The translations under genes were made by a program, and so were the position numbers. Of a stretch of DNA of 12,410 nucleotides, positions 8,237-12,410 are shown one piece after another (positions within the stretch are counted from its first letter, which is position 1; every line of letters begins with the position of its first letter). Source of the stretch: Anaerolineales bacterium (lineage in GTDB: Bacteria; Chloroflexota; Anaerolineae; Anaerolineales; DRMV01); NCBI GenBank assembly GCA_027026295.1, contig JALVOR010000230.1, positions 1 through 12,410 of the forward strand, written 5' to 3'. The notes beneath the pieces were generated by a model. That model was given only the letters and a program-made list of their open reading frames with translations. It did no database searches and was not told the DNA's origin.

Positions 8237-8566
8237 ATGATGTTGCAGGTAGATTCTACGTGGATGCGAATGCAGATGACAGGAAACCGCGAGGAGGTTG
8301 TTTATCGCCCCTGCCCAGTGTGCGGTTTTCGGTTGATGGAGGTGCTGCCCCCGACGCGCCGCACTTACCCCTTTTCGCGGGAGCATTGCCCGATTTGCGG
8401 TTATCACCGTGATGAACACGGGGTGAAAGCGGGACAGAAGATGAGCAGCGCGGCAAAAGCGGCGGCTTTCAGGCGCTGGATGCTTGATCGCGGGCTTGAT
8501 GAACATTTGCTGCGTTTGCATTATCACATTTCTTCCGATGCCTTCTTCGTGGAAGGCAGCCTGTAA
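8237..8566 (+). CDS. Small zinc-ribbon-like protein with two CPxC motifs
   Basis: 109 residues. An AGGTGA ribosome site lies 5 nt before the first of two adjacent ATG codons. Residues 26-29 (CPVC) and 51-54 (CPIC), each followed by Gly, are spaced like the two knuckles of a zinc ribbon; a basic segment between them (TRRTYPFSREH) and a basic, helical C-terminal half (AAFRRWMLDRGLDEHLLRL) follow. This suggests a metal-bound small protein that contacts nucleic acid or protein. The family is not recognised. The gene is transcribed alone, divergent from the sensor operon, and a strong terminator follows it. A minus-strand reading frame covers the same bases, but the paired Cys motifs, ribosome site and terminator all favour this strand. 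Confidence 0.62.
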   Translation: MMLQVDSTWMRMQMTGNREEVVYRPCPVCGFRLMEVLPPTRRTYPFSREHCPICGYHRDEHGVKAGQKMSSAAKAAAFRRWMLDRGLDEHLLRLHYHISSDAFFVEGSL

Positions 8567-8596
8567 TCTGGCGCACTTTTTCGGTCAACTGCTGGC

Positions 8597-8631
8597 AACC
8601 GCCGGGCCTTGTGCTCGGCGGTTTTCCTTTT
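8597..8631 (+). terminator. Rho-independent terminator after the zinc-ribbon gene
   Basis: Perfect 8-bp stem AACCGCCG / CGGCGGTT (8597-8604 with 8616-8623), an 11-nt loop, then a T-rich run (TTTTCCTTTT). It sits 30 nt after the stop codon. Confidence 0.75.
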
Positions 8632-8633
8632 GC

Positions 8634-8730
8634 TTTCATATCTATTCATCTGTGGTCTATTTCCGGGTGCACGCAAAATGGGTAGCTGCCTCCTTTGTGC
8701 CTCTTTGTGCTTCTCCTTCATGGTAAAATG
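8634..8730 (+). repeat. Degenerate intergenic repeat block (CATCTGTGGT / CTTTGTGC type)
   Basis: Contains CATCTGTGGTCTATTTCC and then two copies of TTTGTGC (8694-8700, 8704-8710) ending in TGGTAAAATG. The minus strand reads as CACAAAG-rich units. Similar units recur at 9282-9337 and 11269-11310. No gene is seen here. Confidence 0.45.
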
Positions 8731-8746
8731 CAACGGCCAGCCACTT

Positions 8747-8928
8747 AGAGTCTATCCGAAAATTCTTTGTAGATGTGTCACTGCGAGGCGGGCTGAGCAA
8801 TGACGAAGCCCGCCGAAGCAGTCTCCTGGCCGATAAAAAGGGGGATTGCTTCGCCCCGGAGCCTGCGCCGAGCGCAGCGAGGGGGGGCTCGCAATGACAC
8901 CACCATGATATTTTTCGGATAGAGTCTT
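8747..8928. mobile_element. MITE-like palindromic element with terminal inverted repeats
   Basis: The ends 8747-8762 and 8912-8927 are inverted repeats matching at 15 of 16 positions, including a perfect TCTATCCGAAAA. Nested inside is a second inverted pair, TGTCACTGCGAG (8776-8787) against CTCGCAATGACA (8888-8899), plus hairpins GGCGGGCT/AGCCCGCC (8787-8794, 8807-8814) and CTGCGC/GCGCAG (8863-8868, 8872-8877). A further inner pair is CGAAGCAGTCTCC against GGGGATTGCTTCG. The inner TGTCATTGCGAG...CGAAGCAATC layout matches a palindromic repeat I recall from many environmental bacterial genomes. There is no transposase, so it would move only in trans. CTTAGA occurs at both edges (8744-8749, 8926-8931), a possible trace of target duplication. 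Confidence 0.7.
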
Positions 8929-8967
8929 AGACCATTCCGGTGAGGAGGTGATGCGCTAAAAACAAAA

Positions 8968-8984
8968 ATTCCTGTGGAAGGAAT
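8968..8984 (+). other. Short hairpin abutting the ribozyme cleavage site
   Basis: ATTCC (8968-8972) can pair with GGAAT (8980-8984), ending exactly one base before the predicted cleavage junction. It could be incidental, or could keep the 5' strand structured near the site. Confidence 0.35.
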
Positions 8985-9240
8985 AGCGCCAGGCCTGCGC
9001 CCGTGCGCAGGTGACGAGGATGAGGGTTCCCTGTTGCGAAACAGGGCTAACCGGCTGCACGCCGGGAAAATCGAAAGATCGGCGGATGCCCTCCGGGGTT
9101 GCCACACCCCGCCCTTCCACACTCCAGGGGGAAAGCGACAACCTGGGCGACAACGCCGCACAAGCGACTGTGTGGACAAAACGCTCAGGGGTGGTATTGC
9201 CACGGCGGCGATGAAAACCATCGCCTGCCTCCCCACTTTT
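8985..9240 (+). ncRNA. glmS glucosamine-6-phosphate-activated ribozyme
   Basis: Lies in the glmS leader, its expected place. Recognisable core strings occur in the right order: cleavage motif A/GCGCC (cut expected between A8985 and G8986), hairpin CCTGCGC/GCGCAGG (8994-9000, 9005-9011), GACGAGGATGAGGGTT (9013-9028), then ATCGAA and TCGGCGGATGCC (9079-9090), the signature of the conserved core. Extra hairpins are CCCTGT/ACAGGG (9029-9034, 9041-9046) and CCGGC/GCCGG (9051-9055, 9061-9065). A 3' domain ends in GGCGATG/CATCGCC (9207-9213, 9219-9225) and a TTTTT run. In this class, glucosamine-6-phosphate, the product of GlmS, serves as cofactor for self-cleavage and lowers glmS mRNA. The core is easy to see; the 3' boundary is approximate. 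Confidence 0.92.
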
Positions 9241-9252
9241 TGACAGATCGCC

Positions 9253-9346
9253 ACTGTTCAGATAGCCTGCTGCAATATGAACACCAAGGCGCAGCAATAG
9301 TTGCCAAAGGCGCCGAGGCGTTGACGCAAAGACGCAACTGAACAGT
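9253..9346 (+). repeat. Inverted repeat pair flanking a repeat-like insert in the glmS leader
   Basis: ACTGTTCAG (9253-9261) and CTGAACAGT (9338-9346) are perfect 9-bp inverted repeats 76 nt apart. Between them, 9282-9337 holds units like CCAAGGCGC, CCAAAGGCGCCGAGGC and GACGCAAAGACGCAAC, similar in style to the other intergenic repeat blocks. In RNA the arms could form a long-range stem between ribozyme and start codon. Confidence 0.45.
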
Positions 9347-9360
9347 TACGACAAATCACG

Positions 9361-9378
9361 ATTTGGAGGTTCCCAAAT
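9361..9378 (+). promoter_or_regulatory. glmS ribosome site within a possible start-codon hairpin
   Basis: GGAGGT lies about 7 nt before ATG 9377. ATTTGG (9361-9366) can pair with CCAAAT (9373-9378), which includes the first two bases of the start codon; the loop exposes AGGTTC. The stem is short and A/T rich, so its effect is uncertain. Confidence 0.4.
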
Positions 9379-11218
9379 GTGTGGCATTGTTGGCTACATT
9401 GGGCCGCGCAATGCGACGCCCATTATTTTGGACGGCCTCAAGCGGCTGGAATATCGCGGTTACGACTCCGCGGGCATTGCCGTGCTCACCGCGCGCGGTG
9501 TGGAACTGCGTCGCGAGGTCGGCAAATTGCACCGCCTGCAAACGCTTGTGGAAAACGAACCCCTTGAAGGCAATCTGGGCATCGGGCACACCCGCTGGGC
9601 GACCCACGGCGCACCCTCACGCCGCAATGCCCACCCGCATTTGAGCGAAAACGGCAAGGTGGTGGTGGTGCACAACGGCATTGTGGAAAACTTCCTCGTG
9701 CTGCGCGACGAACTGGCTGCCGAAGGGGCGCAGTTTCGCTCGGAAACCGACAGTGAGGTGATTGCCCATCTCATCGAACGCTTCCTCAGCCGCGATACTG
9801 GTCTGGTGGAAGCCGTGCGCCAGACCCTGCGCCTGCTGAAGGGTTCCAATGCAGTGGTGGTGATGTCGGCGCTGGAGCCGGACAAAATCGTGACGGCGCG
9901 CCTGGGCAACGCGGGCGGCATTGTGCTCGGCTTCGGCGAGGGTGAGATGCTGGTGGCTTCGGATCTGCCCGCCATTCTCGAGCATACCCGCCGCGTGGCC
10001 TTCCTGGAACCCCGCCAGATGGCGGTGGTGCAGCGTGATGGCGTGGAGGTCTTCACACTGGAAGGCGAGAAAGTAGCCCTGAAGCCCACCGTTGCTCCCT
10101 GGGATCCGGTTGCCGCCGAGAAGGGTGAATATCGCCACTTCATGCAAAAGGAAATTCACGAACAGGTGCGCGGCCTGGCCGATACCATCGCCGGGCGGGT
10201 CGATTTCGAGACCGGTCGGGTGTACCTCGATACCCTCAACCTGACCGCCGAAACCGCACAGCGCATCCGCAAAATTTTCATCACCGCGTGCGGCACGGCC
10301 TACCATGCCGGGCTGGTGGGCAAAATCCTCATCGAGCGCATTGCCCGCGTGCCCGTTGAGGTCATGGTGGCTTCGGAATTTCGCTATGCCGACCCGCTGG
10401 TGGGCCCCGACGATGTGGTGCTTGCCATCAGCCAGTCGGGGGAAACCGCCGACACCCTCGCTGCGATGGAAGAAGGGCGCAGCAAAGGCGCTATGTTGTG
10501 GTCGATTGTCAACGCCATTGGTTCGCAGGCCATGCGTATAGCCGATGGTTACATTTCCATGCAGGTGGGGCCGGAAATCGGCGTGGCCTCCACCAAAGCC
10601 TACACGGCGCCGCTGGTGGATTTGTATATGCTGGCGGTGCTGCTGGGCGATTTGTGCGGCGTTTTGCCGGAAGGCGAGCGCCGCCGCCTGGTAAACGACC
10701 TGCGCCTTGTGCCCGACCTGGTGGGGCGGGTGCTCGAACGGGAGGATGAAGCCGTTGCTGTGGCGAAGAAACTGAAGGATATTGACAATTGCCTTTACTT
10801 AGGGCGCGGTATCAACATGCCCACGGCTTATGAAGGCGCGCTAAAACTCAAAGAGATTTCGTATATCCACGCCGAGGGCTATCCTGCCGGTGAAATGAAA
10901 CACGGGCCGATTGCCTTGTTAGATGAAGATACGCCGGTGATCGCCATAGCAATTCAGGACCCGTGGTACGAGAAAATGCTTAGCCAGGTCAAACAGGCCA
11001 AGGCGCGCGGCGCGCCGGTAATTGCCGTAGCCACCGATGGCGACGAACTCATCCCCCCGGTTGCCGATGCGGTGTTGTGGGTACCGCCCACGCCGTGGCT
11101 GTTGAGCCCGGTGGTCACTGTGGTGCCTTTGCAAATGCTGGCTTATCACATCGCGGCCATGCGCGGGCTGGATGTTGACCAGCCGCGCAACCTGGCGAAA
11201 TCGGTGACGGTGGAGTAG
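9377..11218 (+). CDS. glmS: Glutamine-fructose-6-phosphate aminotransferase (isomerizing)
   Basis: 613 residues, full length for the family. It makes glucosamine-6-phosphate from fructose-6-phosphate and glutamine, the first step toward UDP-GlcNAc for cell-envelope polymers; cytoplasmic. The N-terminal glutamine amidotransferase domain (about 1-220) starts MCGIVGYIG, with Cys2 the nucleophile once Met is removed; RWATHG (73-78) and the HNGIVEN loop (99-105) are present. Two sugar-isomerase (SIS) domains follow: the first about 285-420 with CGTAYHAG, SQSGETADT (352-360) and STKAYTA; the second about 455-595 with YLGRG and the EGALKLKEISYIHAEGYPAGE-type segment around 486-506. The C-terminal tail DQPRNLAKSVTVE (601-613) is the conserved one that closes the active site. 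The ATG follows GGAGGT. Its mRNA carries a glmS ribozyme, so product feedback on expression is expected. Transcribed apart from its neighbours. Confidence 0.98.
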   Translation: MCGIVGYIGPRNATPIILDGLKRLEYRGYDSAGIAVLTARGVELRREVGKLHRLQTLVENEPLEGNLGIGHTRWATHGAPSRRNAHPHLSENGKVVVVHNGIVENFLVLRDELAAEGAQFRSETDSEVIAHLIERFLSRDTGLVEAVRQTLRLLKGSNAVVVMSALEPDKIVTARLGNAGGIVLGFGEGEMLVASDLPAILEHTRRVAFLEPRQMAVVQRDGVEVFTLEGEKVALKPTVAPWDPVAAEKGEYRHFMQKEIHEQVRGLADTIAGRVDFETGRVYLDTLNLTAETAQRIRKIFITACGTAYHAGLVGKILIERIARVPVEVMVASEFRYADPLVGPDDVVLAISQSGETADTLAAMEEGRSKGAMLWSIVNAIGSQAMRIADGYISMQVGPEIGVASTKAYTAPLVDLYMLAVLLGDLCGVLPEGERRRLVNDLRLVPDLVGRVLEREDEAVAVAKKLKDIDNCLYLGRGINMPTAYEGALKLKEISYIHAEGYPAGEMKHGPIALLDEDTPVIAIAIQDPWYEKMLSQVKQAKARGAPVIAVATDGDELIPPVADAVLWVPPTPWLLSPVVTVVPLQMLAYHIAAMRGLDVDQPRNLAKSVTVE

Positions 11219-11268
11219 GTTGCAAAGAATTGCATATCCCTGCACGGAAACTGCGGACTACCCGGACA

Positions 11269-11310
11269 GAAAACACAGAAGACACGGAGAAAGTACCGAA
11301 AACACAGAAG
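11269..11310 (+). repeat. Direct repeat of GAAAACACAGAAG
   Basis: The 13-mer occurs at 11269-11281 and again at 11298-11310, with ACACGGAGAAAG between. It has the same CACAGAG/CACAAAG flavour as the block at 8634-8730, which lies in the opposite orientation. Confidence 0.6.
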
Positions 11311-11333
11311 TGCGCTTTAGAACGAGTGCGTTG

Positions 11334-11383
11334 TTGTAGGGCGGCGGGACGCTGTCCCACCCAAAATGCACCCCGCCCCACAA
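11334..11383 (+). repeat. Imperfect palindrome with nested hairpin behind glmS
   Basis: TTGTAGGGCGG (11334-11344) pairs with CCGCCCCACAA (11373-11383) at 10 of 11 positions and encloses a GGGAC/GTCCC hairpin (11346-11358). It may serve as a processing or termination structure for glmS mRNA, or be a REP-like element. Confidence 0.45.
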
Positions 11384-11410
11384 TAAAAGCCCATTTTTGT
11401 GCTTTTTCTC

Positions 11411-11443
11411 AGCCCTGACGGGTCTTCAGGCCCCGTCAGGGCT
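11411..11443 (+). terminator. Strong stem-loop after glmS, possible terminator
   Basis: Perfect 12-bp stem AGCCCTGACGGG / CCCGTCAGGGCT (11411-11422, 11432-11443) with a 9-nt loop. It lies where a glmS terminator is expected, but only TTATT follows on the plus strand rather than a T-run. Termination is therefore likely but not proven by sequence. Confidence 0.5.
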
Positions 11444-11528
11444 TATTGCGAAGATTTGTTTGCGAAAATCGCTGCTTTTCGTGTAATTTTGCAAATGAAA
11501 TTGCGCATAATTCGGCGGCGCGCGGGGG

Positions 11529-11534
11529 TATAAT
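11529..11534 (+). promoter_or_regulatory. -10 box for the iscX-nuoB unit
   Basis: Perfect TATAAT 30 nt before the GTG start at 11565. A good -35 hexamer is not seen at 16-18 bp (TTGCGC stands 22 bp upstream). The location after the glmS stem-loop suits a new transcription unit. Confidence 0.5.
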
Positions 11535-11554
11535 TGTACTGGATTGCACAAAGT

Positions 11555-11558
11555 GAGG
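11555..11558 (+). promoter_or_regulatory. Ribosome binding site favouring the GTG start of the iscX-like gene
   Basis: GAGG lies 6 nt before GTG 11565. The alternative TTG at 11544 is only 9 nt after the -10 box, which would leave almost no leader. Confidence 0.5.
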
Positions 11559-11564
11559 CGAACG

Positions 11565-11786
11565 GTGAACATCGAGCCTTTGACCTGGGAAGCAACCTAT
11601 GCCCTGGCCGAGCGCCTGCAGGCAGAGCACCCCGAGGTTGACCTGGAGCAGGTTTCCCTCGGCCAGATTTACCGCTGGATTGCCGCCTGGGCGGATTTTG
11701 AAGACGATTTGGCGTTAGCCAACGACGACATTTTGCTCGCTGTTTACCGTGAATGGCTGGAAATGACCCTGGATGACCAGGGCTGA
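11565..11786 (+). CDS. iscX: IscX-like Fe-S cluster assembly protein
   Basis: 73 residues from GTG 11565, close to the roughly 66 residues of known IscX; the in-frame TTG at 11544 would add seven residues and is less likely. The pattern fits the IscX (YfhJ) family: an early LTW followed by a helix and [11 protein letters not shown], then the central WI with an acidic cluster ([15 protein letters not shown], with the Asn and the following acidic residue as in the family), and an EWLE-type end. IscX is a small acidic protein that binds the cysteine desulfurase IscS and iron and modulates Fe-S cluster formation in the cytoplasm. No iscS or iscU is next to it; instead nuoB follows 49 bp later, which suggests a link with maturation of complex I clusters. 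That link is inferred from position only. Confidence 0.8.
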   Translation: MNIEPLTWEATYALAERLQAEHPEVDLEQVSLGQIYRWIAAWADFEDDLALANDDILLAVYREWLEMTLDDQG

Positions 11787-11835
11787 AAAGAAAGGCGATT
11801 TTGCGTTTGTCCCATCCTACTCGAGGAGAAGGTCT

Positions 11836-12410
11836 ATGAGCACCAAACCAAAGGATGAGGGTTTGAACTCCCCCCAGTACGACATTCCTGAAGACCTCCA
11901 GGGCGCGGTTACCATTACCACGTTAGACCGCCTTTACAACTGGGGGCGGCGGAATTCCCTCTGGCCGATGATGTTCGGCCTGGCGTGCTGCGCCATTGAG
12001 ATGATTTGTACGGCGGCGGCACGCTTCGACTTTGCCCGCTTCGGCATGGAAGTCATGCGCCCCAGCCCCCGTCAGTCTGACGTGATGATTGTGGCCGGGA
12101 CGGTGACCAAGAAGATGGTGCCCCAGATTGTGCGCCTTTACAATCAGATGGCTGACCCCAAATACGTGGTCGCCATGGGGGCGTGCGCTTCAGGCGGCGG
12201 TCCTTTCAAGGACGGCTACAACGTGGTTTCGGGCATCGATAAATACCTGCCGGTGGACGTTTATATCCCCGGCTGCCCGCCCACCCCGCAGGCGCTGATT
12301 TATGGCTTGATGAAACTGCACGACAAGCTTGACAAGCAGACCCTCACGGAAATCTACGATCGGCCCGCCGAAAGGATCCCTGTGCCGGTCTTGGGCCCCG
12401 ATATCACGGA
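11836..12410 (+). CDS. nuoB: NADH-quinone oxidoreductase subunit B (partial, C-terminus beyond right edge)
   Basis: 191 residues visible, open at the right edge. NuoB carries cluster N2, the last [4Fe-4S] cluster of complex I, which hands electrons to quinone at the membrane junction. All four ligand cysteines are there: the tandem pair C51-C52 (GLACCAIEM), C117 (MGACASGGG) and C147 (IPGCPPTPQ). The conserved RxSPRQSD-type stretch (RPSPRQSD, 75-82) and the [12 protein letters not shown] helix are also typical. The core fold is nearly complete, and about 35 residues past it already exceed short NuoB proteins. ATG 11836 has GAGGAG 7 nt before it. The gene normally follows nuoA, but here it follows an iscX-like gene. 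The remaining nuo genes presumably lie to the right. Confidence 0.97.
   Translation, partial: MSTKPKDEGLNSPQYDIPEDLQGAVTITTLDRLYNWGRRNSLWPMMFGLACCAIEMICTAAARFDFARFGMEVMRPSPRQSDVMIVAGTVTKKMVPQIVRLYNQMADPKYVVAMGACASGGGPFKDGYNVVSGIDKYLPVDVYIPGCPPTPQALIYGLMKLHDKLDKQTLTEIYDRPAERIPVPVLGPDIT

Larger units (their letters stand above)
11219..11564 (+). other. Intergenic stretch between glmS and iscX-like gene
   Basis: No gene seen in 346 bp. It holds a direct repeat block (11269-11310), a nested hairpin region (11334-11383), a perfect 12-bp stem-loop (11411-11443) and a TATAAT box before the next gene; these are listed separately. Confidence 0.7.

Noticed and set aside
8114..8527. Minus-strand open frame of 137 codons opposite the zinc-ribbon gene
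   Set aside because: It has no clear ribosome site or motif, whereas the plus strand shows paired CPxC motifs, a ribosome site and a terminator.
8634..8928. Possible CRISPR array because of repeated short units
   Set aside because: Units are degenerate, unequally spaced and without unique spacers of constant length; the palindromes fit a MITE.
8974..9243. Plus-strand open frame of 89 codons ahead of glmS
   Set aside because: It coincides almost exactly with the glmS ribozyme, whose conserved core explains the bases.
8778..9254. Minus-strand open frame of 158 codons
   Set aside because: It runs through the MITE-like palindrome and the glmS ribozyme; these structural elements explain the sequence better than a protein does.
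9617..10306. Minus-strand open frame of 229 codons inside glmS
   Set aside because: Antisense to the well-conserved GlmS coding sequence; its His-rich product is a codon artefact.

Overview
The window looks like a piece of a Chloroflexota chromosome, probably an Anaerolineae-type bacterium. This is inferred from the long membrane sensors built from serial GAF domains, the gene styles and the moderately high GC content; no marker gene fixes the taxonomy.

Left two thirds (about 1-8044, minus strand): one compact signalling operon, read right to left. It begins with two stand-alone response-regulator receiver proteins (7673-8044 and 7209-7658). Three large membrane sensors follow: a Cache-HAMP-GAF protein (4226-7195), a six-helix membrane protein with GAF modules (2625-4229), and a four-helix-type HAMP-GAF protein that runs off the left edge (1-2621). 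Spacings are 14 bp, 13 bp, a 4-bp ATGA overlap and 3 bp, so co-transcription and translational coupling are very likely. No histidine kinase, cyclase or phosphatase domain is visible in any of the five products. The output must lie in the missing part of the last gene, further left, or in trans.

Middle (8045-9376): a divergent intergenic region, a small two-CPxC zinc-ribbon-like gene (8237-8566) with a good terminator behind it, a block of degenerate CACAAAG-type intergenic repeats, and a palindromic MITE-like element (8747-8928) with near-perfect terminal inverted repeats. A recognisable glmS self-cleaving ribozyme (about 8985-9240) lies in the leader of glmS. Its cleavage motif and catalytic-core strings are present.

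Right (9377-12410, plus strand): glmS (glucosamine-6-phosphate synthase, complete), about 346 bp of intergenic sequence with direct repeats and two hairpins, then a small iscX-like Fe-S assembly gene and the start of nuoB (complex I, N2 cluster subunit), cut by the right edge. iscX and nuoB appear to form a new transcription unit behind a TATAAT box; nuoA is not present ahead of nuoB.

Functionally the window joins three unrelated units: an envelope-sensing signalling operon, feedback-controlled amino-sugar synthesis for cell-envelope precursors, and the start of a respiratory complex gene set with an Fe-S maturation accessory gene. The most distinctive points are the kinase-less sensor operon with recurring half-GAF modules, the glmS ribozyme outside its best-known phylum, and the MITE placed just upstream of that ribozyme.
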